Positions 17,233 through 28,232 of a stretch of DNA of 64,000 nt are shown in pieces. Source of the stretch: Timaviella obliquedivisa GSE-PSE-MK23-08B (GTDB lineage Bacteria; Cyanobacteriota; Cyanobacteriia; Elainellales; Elainellaceae). The notes below the pieces were generated by a model, which saw only the letters and a program-made list of their open reading frames with translations, searched no databases and was not told where the DNA came from. The position numbers were made by a program, and so were the translations under genes. The stretch is taken from assembly GCA_019358855.1 (NCBI GenBank), contig JAHHII010000007.1:62001-126000 (forward strand), given 5' to 3'. Every line of letters begins with the position of its first letter. The first letter of the stretch is position 1.

Positions 17233-19719
17233 CTATTCTGCATTTTCCATCACCCCTTCTAGGAAAGCGATCGCCCCTTTTCCCCAAGGGCTGGACTCAG
17301 CAAAGTGTTCGCCCACTTTGACAACCGCTGTTTTACCACCGTTCAGCAAGCGCTTATAGCTCATCAGGTTTTTCCAGCGCCAAGGCTGCTTTTGCTTGAT
17401 TTCTTGAAACTCGGCTTCGATGATGATGGATTGCTCCTCTGGTCGAGCCTTGGGGTATTTAGCTTGTAGATCTTGAATCACTTGTTGGAGTTCGGTGATT
17501 GCTTCTTTGTCTTCTGAAGAGATCGCAGAGTTATTTTCGATATAGGTATCAACTTGCTCAAAGATTTGTACTTTTTGGGCGTTTGGAAAGTTGTATTTAG
17601 AAACTTCTGACATTTTTTGAACCCCTTGGGCGATCGCGTTTAGTTTATCGTGAATCAAATCCTCCGCATTCTGCGCTGTGGATTTTGCGGTTTGAGCAGC
17701 TTGAAAGATTTCGTAGTTGTAGAATTGGCAGCGGGCTTGGATGGAGGCGATCGCCTCCATGGATACTGTAATCATATTCATTCCATAGGCTTTCAATTGC
17801 CATAACTTTTGAACAACATCAGGCTTCCCTATCTTACTCAAGGCTTTAGCAGCAGCTAGACGGACAAAAGGAATCTCACTGTTTAATGCTCGAACCAATA
17901 TCATCTGTACAGAACTATCAGTTTCAAGCTCTTGTAGGACTTGAGCAGATTCTTGAGAAATAAGGACATGATCTTCATTAAGTGCTTGTTCTAGAATGCA
18001 TAATACTTTTTCACTAGCTATTCTTTTCAATGCTCGGACAGCATCCAGTCGAAGTGCATCAGGTAGGCAAGGACTCAAAGCTCGATGTAAAATGCTCTTC
18101 TCATCAAGAATAGTCGTAGCAAGAAGATAATCCGCATACCCACTAACATATTCTTGGTTTCGGCTAGGAACGTAGTTTGTCAGACGTTCCAACGCTTGAA
18201 TCTCCTTGTCAGCAATACTGCGTAAGACTTTTCTGAGAGAGGGTATTGCGTCTAGGTTACTAAGCAAAAGTATGGTCTTATCTCGAAACCTCCACCGCAC
18301 CTCTCCCGCCAATTGTGCTCCCAATCTTAAATCTACCGTCAACGCCAACTCCACCACCCTTACCGCCTGCGCCTCATCCTCCACCAATACCAACATTAGG
18401 GCGATCGGCTCTGTCCACTTCAGATAATTCAAATACTGCCGCTGTAACTCTGCATCACTCAGCTTGGGCAACTGACGCAACAAATACTCGGCTGCATAAT
18501 ATTCCTGAATCAACTGATGCCGAAACTCAATCTTGTCGCCATTCATTTGAATCAGATGATGCTTCAGCAGATCCTCTAGCCACTGCTTGGCAAAATCGCG
18601 CGGTTTGTCAAACTTCTCTGCTGTCAGATATTGCGTTAGGATTTCTTCCGCCGTTTGCCGCGTAATGGCTACCTGTAGCTCCGTCGGTTTCTCCTGCGGG
18701 TTCTCCCCTCGCATCATTACAAACGCCAACCGCTGCAACAACAGCGACCACCAGCGCCGAGACTCTGCCGTAACCGGAATATCCTCCTTCAGACTCCGCT
18801 CATAGCCCTGCGTAAACTGCCGAAACACCATGCCCAAATTGGGTGGCACTGTGCCCAACTGTTGAAACAGTCCACACAACATCCACAGCAGCAAAGGCGT
18901 TTGCCCCAGATCTCGCAAGCGGTCTTTGATCTGTCGCAACATCTGCTCTGCCTGATTCTGCGACAGATAAGCCCGGACAAACTCCTGCATCTGGGTTTCT
19001 GTCAGCGGCTGTATTTCCAGCTTTTTGGCAATGCCCAAATCGCCGCCCACACTCAGATCTCGCGTCGTAAAAATCATCGGGGTTTGCAGATAATCTCGTC
19101 GAAACGTTGCCATATTCCGTCTCGCCTCTTCCGAAGGCAACTCATTCAATCCGTCCATCAGCAGCAACAGCCGACCTTGCCGCAGCCAGCTTTTCAGCGT
19201 CTCAGCATCCAGGTCTAAACAGTTCCCCTGCTGCAAAACCGTGAGAATGCGATCGATCACTCCCGTCTGCCAATACCGCAGTTCCACCAACACCGGAATC
19301 TTTGCTGCCCCATCCTGATTACCTGCCTCCTCCAGCAACAGCCGAATCAACGCCGTCGATTTTCCCGATCCCGGTCGTCCCACTAGCAGCACGTGCTCTG
19401 CCGCATACTTCCGCATCCCCTCCAGCACAGGCAGCCGCTCTAGCTTCTCTTCCGGATTCTCCCCCAGGTTTTCTGGCAGCTCACCCTTTGCCTTTTCCTC
19501 TTCGGGCTTTGCCGTCTGCACCATCAACCCAAAATCAAACGGAAAGGCACATTTCTCAGTTTGCCGTTTCACCTGCTCCTGACCCACTGCATCCATCAGC
19601 GTGTAAAGCTCCCACCACTGCGCGTAAGTAACGGCGATCGCATTCAAATAATCAGCAAACTCTGGGCTAGCAGTCATACTGGGGGACAGACTATACGTTT
19701 TGAGCCTACCATAGCTCAA
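17233..19719 (-). CDS. NACHT-domain NTPase with HEAT-like repeats (828 aa)
   Basis: After a ~100-residue N-terminal module (FADYLNAIAVTYAQWWELYTL) comes a NACHT STAND NTPase: Walker A VGRPGSGKSTALIRLLLE near 111-121, Walker B LLLLMDGLNELP near 181-192, sensor region IFTTRDLSVGG. Residues ~420-640 are helical HEAT-like repeats (VRLAAAKALSKIGKPDVVQ). The last ~130 residues form a helical region ending KRLLNGGKTAVVKVGEHFAE and WGKGAIAFLEGV, a tail I recognise from other cyanobacterial STAND proteins. Architecture is NLR-like and fits bacterial NACHT immune sensors, but no separate effector is recognisable. Met15 (19677) is an alternative start. Lies 30 bp after a hydrolase gene and 21 bp before a TA pair. 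Confidence 0.8.
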   Translation of the reverse strand: MSYGRLKTYSLSPSMTASPEFADYLNAIAVTYAQWWELYTLMDAVGQEQVKRQTEKCAFPFDFGLMVQTAKPEEEKAKGELPENLGENPEEKLERLPVLEGMRKYAAEHVLLVGRPGSGKSTALIRLLLEEAGNQDGAAKIPVLVELRYWQTGVIDRILTVLQQGNCLDLDAETLKSWLRQGRLLLLMDGLNELPSEEARRNMATFRRDYLQTPMIFTTRDLSVGGDLGIAKKLEIQPLTETQMQEFVRAYLSQNQAEQMLRQIKDRLRDLGQTPLLLWMLCGLFQQLGTVPPNLGMVFRQFTQGYERSLKEDIPVTAESRRWWSLLLQRLAFVMMRGENPQEKPTELQVAITRQTAEEILTQYLTAEKFDKPRDFAKQWLEDLLKHHLIQMNGDKIEFRHQLIQEYYAAEYLLRQLPKLSDAELQRQYLNYLKWTEPIALMLVLVEDEAQAVRVVELALTVDLRLGAQLAGEVRWRFRDKTILLLSNLDAIPSLRKVLRSIADKEIQALERLTNYVPSRNQEYVSGYADYLLATTILDEKSILHRALSPCLPDALRLDAVRALKRIASEKVLCILEQALNEDHVLISQESAQVLQELETDSSVQMILVRALNSEIPFVRLAAAKALSKIGKPDVVQKLWQLKAYGMNMITVSMEAIASIQARCQFYNYEIFQAAQTAKSTAQNAEDLIHDKLNAIAQGVQKMSEVSKYNFPNAQKVQIFEQVDTYIENNSAISSEDKEAITELQQVIQDLQAKYPKARPEEQSIIIEAEFQEIKQKQPWRWKNLMSYKRLLNGGKTAVVKVGEHFAESSPWGKGAIAFLEGVMENAE

Positions 19720-19749
19720 ACTTCTGAGGCTTCTGAAAGCACTTCAAAA

Positions 19750-21495
19750 TTACTGACCTGACCATGCGTTACCATCAAATCCTGTGGGAGGTGGTTCTAG
19801 CGGTACTTCTCTGAAAATCTTTGCTAATTGGGCGGCGGTCAGCGATCGCACGAACGATGTCGGAAAGGTCTTTTGACTGATACGACTCACGTACCCAGCA
19901 CTTAAAAAAGTACGGTACTGTGAATCTTCCGCCACATAAGTTTTGAAAAACGCTACTCCGATCGCTTTCAGGTACAAGTAAGCAAGTTTAGGGTTGGGCC
20001 CTACCAGTTCAGTCGGGAGTTCGACTTGGTTATTTTGAGAGGTTGCATTCGGTGCATCAATCACAGAAAAATGGGTTCCACCCTCAAGTAACATCAGGTA
20101 TTTATCGGGTGTTTGCAGCCAGGTAAACGGAAGAATCTGTTCGAGTAGCGCGGGTGCAACGGTGTCGGCAGTGCTGCTGATAATGAGAACTGGAACATTA
20201 ATTTTGCTCAAATCGGTTTTGCCTAACAGACTGCTACCAATGGGATTAATGGCGATGACGGCTTTAATGCGATCGTCTCGAAAGGTTAGCTCAGTTTGGG
20301 GTAGTTGAAGAGCACGGCATTGCAGCAATAAGGAGAGGTTAAGCGTGTCGCTATTTTGGCAATCTTGAGCTAATTGTTTTTGGTTAATTTCGGCACCCGC
20401 TAATGCCAGTGCGGTGTAGCCACCCAAAGATTGACCAATGACTCCCACTTGGTTTAAATTCATTCGTCCGGCAAAGCGTGAATCGGTTTGCGAGAGAGTT
20501 TCTAATTGGTTTAATAAATAGCGGATATCGAGGGGGCGATCGACAAATTCGGTTGGTGCCGTGACTTCATTGGCTCCGCCCGATATTAAGGCTTGAATTT
20601 GCTGGGAACTGCTGCCAGGATGCTCAGGTACAGCCACGGCGAACCCATAGGAAGCCAACTGTTGAGCAAGGTAGGCGTAGGTGCTACGGTCTGAGCCTAA
20701 CCCGTGAGAAATAACAATGAGGGGAGCATTGAGGCTTGGGGCAGGTTGTGGATTGGCAGAAAAAAGGGAAGGAAGCGTTGGGTCAATTGTACGAGGCGAA
20801 TTAGGTAGATACATATCGGTGAGGAAGGAGCGATTTTGGGAGATGCGTTCGGGGTCAGTGAGACGGAGGGTACGTTTTTGCCAAGTGTAGGAACCTACCG
20901 ATCGCAAGTCGGGTAAATTGGGTAACGGTACCCAGGGTTCAGCACCTGCCTCTAAAATGGACTGTTGATCAATCAGGGCGATCGCGCTTTGGGTTTGCCG
21001 AACTAGAGCATCTAAATCTCCCAAAATTTGGAGGGTTCGCTCCAGGTCTAACCGAATATTAGACAATGGAAATTGCTTTAAAACGTTGAGCGGTGTCAAG
21101 CCTTCGGGGGCTTCTGCTGCCTGAATCATGGCAGCGCGAGTTGCATAAAACCCCGATAGATTGGAATCGGTGCGAATCACTTCGCCTAATCTTCTCAGCA
21201 GCGCTTCGCCTTGATCGGTGTAGAGAAATTGCGCTACAGCAACATGGTTGAGGTTGGCTTTAGTGCGCAAAATGCGGCGTAAATTATCAAGCTGTTCTGG
21301 CTCCAGATAGCGAACGTAGTCTTTAAAGTCTCCTTCAATGGAACCTTCGTTGACATATGCCGACAGAGAATCAATAGAAACCGAGCGTTCTAGAAGACCA
21401 TAAGCGATCGTCAGGCGATCGGCTCCTAGAGCAGAGCCTATAGGCAAGAACACCGCCACGACCGTTGGCAAGAGCCATCCAAACGGAACTCGCAT
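19750..21495 (-). CDS. Alpha/beta hydrolase with DUF1400 N-terminal domain (581 aa)
   Basis: A hydrophobic N-terminus (FGWLLPTVVAVFLPIGSALG) looks like a signal peptide, so the protein is probably periplasmic or lipid-associated. Next comes the cyanobacterial DUF1400 helical domain (RLTIAYGLLERSVSIDSL, LSGFYATRAAMIQAA), then an alpha/beta hydrolase: oxyanion loop VISHGLGSDRSTYAYLA, nucleophile elbow GQSLGGYTALALAG with Ser near residue 355, and a late His in LLEGGTHFSV. Dienelactone-hydrolase-like; substrate unknown. It precedes the NACHT gene by 30 bp and might be co-transcribed with it. Confidence 0.8.
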   Translation of the reverse strand: MRVPFGWLLPTVVAVFLPIGSALGADRLTIAYGLLERSVSIDSLSAYVNEGSIEGDFKDYVRYLEPEQLDNLRRILRTKANLNHVAVAQFLYTDQGEALLRRLGEVIRTDSNLSGFYATRAAMIQAAEAPEGLTPLNVLKQFPLSNIRLDLERTLQILGDLDALVRQTQSAIALIDQQSILEAGAEPWVPLPNLPDLRSVGSYTWQKRTLRLTDPERISQNRSFLTDMYLPNSPRTIDPTLPSLFSANPQPAPSLNAPLIVISHGLGSDRSTYAYLAQQLASYGFAVAVPEHPGSSSQQIQALISGGANEVTAPTEFVDRPLDIRYLLNQLETLSQTDSRFAGRMNLNQVGVIGQSLGGYTALALAGAEINQKQLAQDCQNSDTLNLSLLLQCRALQLPQTELTFRDDRIKAVIAINPIGSSLLGKTDLSKINVPVLIISSTADTVAPALLEQILPFTWLQTPDKYLMLLEGGTHFSVIDAPNATSQNNQVELPTELVGPNPKLAYLYLKAIGVAFFKTYVAEDSQYRTFLSAGYVSRISQKTFPTSFVRSLTAAQLAKIFREVPLEPPPTGFDGNAWSGQ

Positions 21496-21605
21496 ATTGA
21501 TTAAGAAATGGAACTATTTACTGATAATAGATGAATACTGATAATCCAAGGTTGACTCAGCATCGATCGTCCAGTCAATCATCTCCGTTAATCTTCTAAA
21601 AGTCA

Positions 21606-23777
<2,172 letters not shown>

Positions 23778-23782
23778 TTAGC

Positions 23783-24490
23783 CTAGGCTGCCACGTCCTC
23801 AAACTTGTACCCTACCCCAATGACTGTTTTCAAAAACGTCGGATTGGCTGGGTCAGGTTCAATCTTTTTTCGCAGCCGCGCCACATGGGTATCGACGACT
23901 CGTTCATCGCCGTAGAAGTCGCTGCCCCAAAGCTTTTCAATTAACTGGGTGCGGTTCCAAACTCGTCCTGGGTAGCTGAGGAAGGTTGCCAAAAGTTCAA
24001 ATTCTAGGGCAGTCAGGTCAAGAGATTCGATCGCATTTCCAGCAAGTTGACGATGTGCCACCCGCTGATCGGTGTCGATCGCAAAGTGAGGCGTTTGGTA
24101 GCCTGTGCTTTGCCCGCCTTGGCGAAGGGTGCGGCGCAAAAGTGCCCGAACTCGCGCTACCAATTCGCGGGGGCTAAAAGGTTTGACCAAATAATCATCT
24201 GCACCCGTGGACAGCCCGATGATGCGATCGATTTCTTCGCCCTTGGCAGTCAACATCAAAATGAAAGGATCTTTTGCACCGGGCTTCTGGCGAATGCGGG
24301 CGCAAACTTCTAGCCCGTCCAAGCCTGGAATCATTAAATCCAGCACAATTAAATCAGGCTGAAACTCCTGAAAGATCTGCATTGCGGTCGTGCCATCTCG
24401 ACAGGTACGACAAGTAAACCCTTCTTTTTCCAGGTAAAGCTGGATCAGTTGGGCAATTTCGGCTTCATCTTCGACAATCAAAATATTCAT
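23783..24490 (-). CDS. OmpR/PhoB-family response regulator (235 aa)
   Basis: An N-terminal receiver domain has the acidic pair ED at residues 7-8, phospho-acceptor Asp in LIVLDLMIPGLDG near 53, the conserved Thr/Ala in LMLTAKGEE and Lys in DDYLVKPFSPREL. A C-terminal winged helix carries LTALEFELLATFLSYPGRV and VVDTHVARLRKKIEP with VIGVGYKF at the end. It does not match RpaA or RpaB. No histidine kinase is adjacent, so it is an orphan here. It is divergent from the deacetylase gene with only 51 bp between starts. Confidence 0.88.
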   Translation of the reverse strand: MNILIVEDEAEIAQLIQLYLEKEGFTCRTCRDGTTAMQIFQEFQPDLIVLDLMIPGLDGLEVCARIRQKPGAKDPFILMLTAKGEEIDRIIGLSTGADDYLVKPFSPRELVARVRALLRRTLRQGGQSTGYQTPHFAIDTDQRVAHRQLAGNAIESLDLTALEFELLATFLSYPGRVWNRTQLIEKLWGSDFYGDERVVDTHVARLRKKIEPDPANPTFLKTVIGVGYKFEDVAA

Positions 24491-24541
24491 AAAGTCATAT
24501 CGCCCCGTAAACCTTCTCTATCTTTTAGCACGCCAGCCCTA

Positions 24542-25459
24542 ATGGATCTTCCCATCATTTATCATCCCGATTACGTCACGCCGCTTCCCCCCGAACACCG
24601 TTTTCCAATGGAGAAGTTTAGCCGATTACGAGATTTGCTGGTGGCGGATGGTGTGGTGGATGAGTCGCAGTTCTATGCGCCGGAGGTGCCGCCGAGGGAG
24701 TGGATTGAGTGGGTGCATGAGCCGGAATATGTGCAGGCTTATTGTGAGGGAACGCTTGATCCTAAAGCAATGCGGCGGATTGGGTTGCCTTGGAGTCCGG
24801 CGCTGGTGAATCGAACTTGTACGGCGGTGGGCGGAACGATTTTGACGGCGCGGTTGGCGTTGGAATGTGGGTTGGCTTGTAATACGGCGGGAGGCACCCA
24901 TCATGCGTTTCCAGGTTATGGTTCGGGGTTTTGCATTTTTAATGACTTGGCGATCGCTGCCCGTGTAGTACAAAAACTAGGGCTAGCAAAACAGATTTTG
25001 ATTGTGGATTTAGATGTGCATCAGGGGGATGGGACGGCGTACATTTTTCAGAATGATCCGAGTGTGTTTACGTTTTCAATGCACTGTGAGATTAATTTTC
25101 CAGGGACGAAGCAGCGCAGTGATTTAGATGTGCCACTGCCAGAAGGTATGGAGGATGACGCTTATTTGCAGACCTTGGCAGAATATTTGCCGGATTTGTT
25201 AGCGCAGGTGCAGCCAGATTTGGTGTTTTACGATGCAGGGGTCGATACCCACGGAGGCGATCGCCTGGGCAAGCTGGCATTGAGCGATCGCGGTCTTTTT
25301 TGTCGAGAAATGCAGGTTTTAAGCACCTGTGTTTCTTTGGGTTATCCCGTTGCTTGTGTGATTGGTGGCGGCTATGCCAACGATTTTGATGCCCTAATCT
25401 ATCGTCACTCACTGTTACATCGGGCAGCGAGCGAAGTCTATCGGCAGGGTCAGATATGA
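24542..25459 (+). CDS. Histone deacetylase-family amidohydrolase (305 aa)
   Basis: Zn-dependent deacetylase fold: TAGGTHHAFPGYGSGFCIFN near 115-135 holds the paired active-site His, ILIVDLDVHQGDGTA the Asp and His metal ligands, and FYDAGVDTHGGDRLGKL the last metal Asp. Bacterial members act on acetylated lysines, polyamines or small molecules; the substrate is unknown. I chose ATG at 24542 (MDLPIIYHPDY), which starts the conserved beta strand. The frame is open back to 24449 but that would overlap the divergent regulator and adds unrelated sequence. Confidence 0.88.
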   Translation: MDLPIIYHPDYVTPLPPEHRFPMEKFSRLRDLLVADGVVDESQFYAPEVPPREWIEWVHEPEYVQAYCEGTLDPKAMRRIGLPWSPALVNRTCTAVGGTILTARLALECGLACNTAGGTHHAFPGYGSGFCIFNDLAIAARVVQKLGLAKQILIVDLDVHQGDGTAYIFQNDPSVFTFSMHCEINFPGTKQRSDLDVPLPEGMEDDAYLQTLAEYLPDLLAQVQPDLVFYDAGVDTHGGDRLGKLALSDRGLFCREMQVLSTCVSLGYPVACVIGGGYANDFDALIYRHSLLHRAASEVYRQGQI

Positions 25460-25549
25460 TTGCCGACTTAATTGGTAATTGCACAACTTGATAGTTCAAG
25501 CAACTCATTTGGGGAATGCTCACCGGGTCAACTTGATCTTTAATTTCCT

Positions 25550-26836
25550 ATGTTTTCTTCAGACTCTCATTTTTCCAATTCATCGGCGCTGGCTGCCACT
25601 CATCCAACGTTAGCTACTTTTCATACTCAGGCAATGGTCTATAGTTCTCGTCATGCGGGTCATTCACACGAGGTCGAAGTTGAAATTACTGCTAAGGAGT
25701 TGCGGTTGATAGGGGATGGTCGCAAGAATATCCTCAAGGGTGGCAGGGGCGATGATTTTATTAAAGGAGCAGGGGGCAACGATCGCCTCAATGGGGCACA
25801 AGGGGCGGATCAGCTTTTTGGCGATCGGGGTAACGATACTCTTTTGGGCGGTGCAGGCGATGACTCAATGTTTGGCGGCAAGGGCAATGATGTGTTGCTG
25901 GGTGCTGCTGGCAATGATACTTTGGTAGGCGGTGGGGGCAAAGATCGGTTGACAGGTGGGCAGGGGCGCGATCGCTTTGTCCTCAATCTAAAACATGCGG
26001 GTGCCTTGAACCAAGCTGCCGTCATCACCGACTTTATACATACTCAAGATACGCTTCAGCTAGAAGGGCTAACCTTCGACCAAGTTATTCTTTCCCAAGC
26101 ACCAGGCAGTACTGACACAACGGTACAAGATAAAGCCACTGGGAAATATTTAGCAGTTCTTAAAGGCATTAACCGCAGCAGTTTGGGGATTGCAGATTTT
26201 AGTCCTTCTGAAGCAGAAGCCACGAACCGAGCCGCCAATCGAGTGACGGCAGGGGCAACCACTCTCTACACGGGTTTCAATCAAGTCACCGTGGGCAACA
26301 ATAGCGGCAATCAAGATCCCTGGGTGGCTAGCTTTACTAACGGTAAGTTGAATTGGTATCGCAATGATTATGAAATTACGCCAGATGACAGTAAGGGTAC
26401 CAACTTAGTGTGGGATGGTGGCACCCATCTCTACGCTGCATTTACCGCTACAGGCACTCAAGGCACTTCAGAGCAAGACTTTCGTCGCTTTGCGACTGCT
26501 GGATGGCTGAAGAGCTATGGCGATGCTAGTCCGGGCGGTGGCGGTGGCGGCAGAGTGGCAATTTTAGCCAAACTTAATCCCTTAACTGGAGATGTGCTTA
26601 ATGCTTCGTTTCTAACTGCTTTGAACGGGACAAGAACGAATTCGGTCTTCGTGCGCGAGTTGTCTCTTAATGGCAGTAATTTGGTCGTGCAAGCAGATTC
26701 GGCATTTGCCCCGCGTAAGGCAGACAAGACAGCGCTAACAAGGAATAGTAGCCCAGCCATGTCGCCTAATTACACCGTTGAGTTTGCGCCTGATTTAGGC
26801 TCGGTGGTGCGAGTGTCATCGACTGACTATAGCTGA
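25550..26836 (+). CDS. RTX-type calcium-binding repeat protein (428 aa)
   Basis: Residues ~60-145 are glycine-aspartate nonapeptides of the RTX type (GGRGDDFIKGAGGNDRLNGA, GDRGNDTLLGGAGDDSM, GGKGNDVLLGAAGND), which fold into a Ca2+-binding parallel beta roll. A short RTX capping segment with DRFVLNLKHAG and VITDFIHTQDTLQLEG follows. The C-terminal ~200 residues (VWDGGTHLYAAFTATG, GGGGGGRVAILAKLNPLTG) look like a beta-rich extracellular domain of unknown role. There is no N-terminal signal peptide, which fits type I secretion, but no transporter gene is adjacent. Probably a cell-surface or secreted protein. Confidence 0.82.
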   Translation: MFSSDSHFSNSSALAATHPTLATFHTQAMVYSSRHAGHSHEVEVEITAKELRLIGDGRKNILKGGRGDDFIKGAGGNDRLNGAQGADQLFGDRGNDTLLGGAGDDSMFGGKGNDVLLGAAGNDTLVGGGGKDRLTGGQGRDRFVLNLKHAGALNQAAVITDFIHTQDTLQLEGLTFDQVILSQAPGSTDTTVQDKATGKYLAVLKGINRSSLGIADFSPSEAEATNRAANRVTAGATTLYTGFNQVTVGNNSGNQDPWVASFTNGKLNWYRNDYEITPDDSKGTNLVWDGGTHLYAAFTATGTQGTSEQDFRRFATAGWLKSYGDASPGGGGGGRVAILAKLNPLTGDVLNASFLTALNGTRTNSVFVRELSLNGSNLVVQADSAFAPRKADKTALTRNSSPAMSPNYTVEFAPDLGSVVRVSSTDYS

Positions 26837-26913
26837 GGTAGTTTTGGGTTTTATGACGCTTCTTGATCCAATCCCTGATTTTTGTACAGCAAAGCCGATC
26901 GCGGCTCCAATCT

Positions 26914-27069
26914 AGGAGGATGGTTTAGAAGTATAGATTGTGACCCGAACCGCCCCCTAAATCCCCCATTTTGGGGGACTTTAAGCAGCAGAACTGGCTC
27001 GGAAGTCCCCCAAAATGGGGGATTTAGGGGGCAAGTGTAGAGCGCTTTGATACTTTTAAGACATCCTCT
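26914..27069. repeat. Family A palindromic repeat (copy A2)
   Basis: About 156 bp with a nearly perfect central palindrome: CGCCCCCTAAATCCCC from 26952 and GGGGATTTAGGGGGC ending 27032. The outer ends GGAGGATGGTTTAGAAGTA and TACTTTTAAGACATCCTCT are imperfect inverted repeats and match the ends of the copy at 32561-32712. It follows the RTX gene by about 80 bp and could act as a bidirectional terminator. Confidence 0.8.
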
Positions 27070-27079
27070 AATCAATTTT

Positions 27080-27110
27080 GGCATTGCTGAATGAAAGGAT
27101 GAACCTAATC
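27080..27110. repeat. Family B repeat end (copy B2)
   Basis: GGCATTGCTGAATGAAAGGA, continuing to 27103, matches the terminal inverted repeat of the family B element at 49433-49595. No matching second end is seen nearby, so it is a solo end or a decayed element. The following 27111-27240 has no gene I can support. Confidence 0.55.
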
Positions 27111-27240
27111 AAACTTATTTCCTTCCGCAGAGCCGTGATGGAAGAGGGATCTCTCTGCGTTGTCAAGTTCCCCTCAGCACCACCAAACTTTGTTTGCAAC
27201 TACTTGTGTTAATTCTGCCTTTGCCCTTATGCTAATCAAC

Positions 27241-27444
27241 ACTGGTTTTTTGATACCAGTAGACAGGCTTAAGGTGAGGACGCTGGCTAGAAGTGTTGCC
27301 ACACAACTAACCAGCTAACCTGACTTTCTGAAACTGGCAGAAAGCTAGGCTGTAGCGATTTTATCGTTTCACCTCGCTAATGTTAAACAAGTGGTTAGAA
27401 CCACCACACCTTAAGCTTTTCTTCTCAACCCAACATTAGCGAGG
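27241..27444 (+). promoter_or_regulatory. Structured leader with switch-like pairing upstream of the 74-aa gene
   Basis: Successive helices: ACTGGT/ACCAGT (27241-27246 with 27255-27260); GCTGGCTAG with CTAACCAGC (27282-27290 with 27307-27315, one mismatch); CTTTCTG/CAGAAAG (27324-27330 with 27338-27344); GTGGTT/AACCAC (27391-27396 with 27399-27404). Two long-range perfect pairings cross each other: GCTTAAGGTG (27267-27276) with CACCTTAAGC (27407-27416), and CCTCGCTAATGTT (27372-27384) with AACATTAGCGAGG (27432-27444). The last arm contains the start of the Shine-Dalgarno sequence (GAGGGA, 27441-27446) of the gene at 27453. The geometry allows either a pseudoknot or two exclusive folds that expose or hide the ribosome site. 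It matches no riboswitch class I can name. Confidence 0.6.
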
Positions 27445-27452
27445 GAAATAGC

Positions 27453-27677
27453 ATGAGTACAGAGTTCAATGAACTGCTGCCCGTTGCGCACGGCGATAAA
27501 GCGCAGGTGTGGATCGTCGGGACGCGGGAGCAAGTAACGCATCTAATCAACGAGTTTTACGTGAAGAAGATCGCTAGCGACCCTTGCGGTATCTGCGAAG
27601 CAGCACGCGTCCAGTTCACACCGATAGTGCCTGCTCCATTTGCCAGTGGCAAGTACATGAGTGTTTTAGTGCGCTAA
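27453..27677 (+). CDS. Small protein of unknown function behind a structured leader (74 aa)
   Basis: Starts at ATG 27453 with GAGGGA seven bases upstream. The sequence contains QVWIVGTREQVTHLINEFYV and ends VPAPFASGKYMSVLVR, with a CGIC pair of cysteines in the middle. I recognise no domain. The compact alpha/beta pattern and conserved-looking core suggest a real cytoplasmic protein, not a chance frame. The ribosome site lies partly inside a 13-bp inverted repeat, so expression is probably controlled at translation. Next gene downstream on the same strand is the TA pair, about 315 bp away. Confidence 0.6.
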   Translation: MSTEFNELLPVAHGDKAQVWIVGTREQVTHLINEFYVKKIASDPCGICEAARVQFTPIVPAPFASGKYMSVLVR

Positions 27678-27774
27678 GACAGAGCTTCAGGGGCGATCGC
27701 ATCAATGTTGTCGCCCTTGCAGAAACGATCGTTCTCCCTACATTGCCATTGCAACGTAACACAATCGAATTGCA

Positions 27775-27880
27775 ACTCAATCCATTACGATTGTCGATCG
27801 ATGCAGTGCCATTGTGACTCAATCCATTACGATTGTCGGTCGATGCAGTGCGAATGTGACTTGATGCAGTGCGATCGCAG
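27775..27880 (+). repeat. 42-bp tandem repeat (two full copies and a third partial)
   Basis: Copy 1 is 27775-27816, copy 2 is 27817-27858, each beginning ACTCAATCCATTACGATTGT and containing TCGATGCAGTGC. They differ at only a few bases. A third, shorter copy (ACTTGATGCAGTGCGATCGC) follows at 27859-27880. The array lies in the 27678-27992 gap. A solo family B end (GGCATTGCTAAAC) is at 27901-27927. No gene is supported in this gap. Confidence 0.75.
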
Positions 27881-27992
27881 AGGAGTTTCTTTAAAGCTTG
27901 GGCATTGCTAAACAAGAGATGACCCATACTTAAATTCAGCGATGCCTTAACTCCTAGATTAAACTGGAGCTAAGCTAGCCTGACGCAACGCC

Positions 27993-28232
27993 ATGACATC
28001 TATTGAACGAAACGCCTCAATCGACGCTCAAGGACAACTCCACCTCAACCAACCGCTGACCGTTGGGGCACACAGCAACGTCCGGGTCATCATTCTCTTA
28101 CCTGATCCAGATCTTCCAGAAGACGAATCCAACGAAAGTATTTTGGCAGGGCTTCAACAATCCCTTCAAGAATTTCAGGACGGCAAAGCTATCCTCCTTA
28201 AGAATCTCTGGGATGGCATTGATGCCGAATAA
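27993..28232 (+). CDS. Antitoxin of a RelE/ParE-type pair (79 aa)
   Basis: A small protein with an N-terminal beta-rich part (IDAQGQLHLNQPLTVGAHSN, then VRVIILLPD) and an acidic helical C-terminus ending KNLWDGIDAE, a layout common in cyanobacterial type II antitoxins. Its stop overlaps the next gene's start by 11 bp, so the two are translationally coupled. Start is ATG at 27993; no strong ribosome site is seen. Assigned as antitoxin mainly from position next to a RelE-like protein. Confidence 0.65.
   Translation: MTSIERNASIDAQGQLHLNQPLTVGAHSNVRVIILLPDPDLPEDESNESILAGLQQSLQEFQDGKAILLKNLWDGIDAE

Noticed and set aside
24449-24541. N-terminal extension of the deacetylase-family gene
   Set aside because: Would overlap the divergent response regulator and adds sequence without family similarity.
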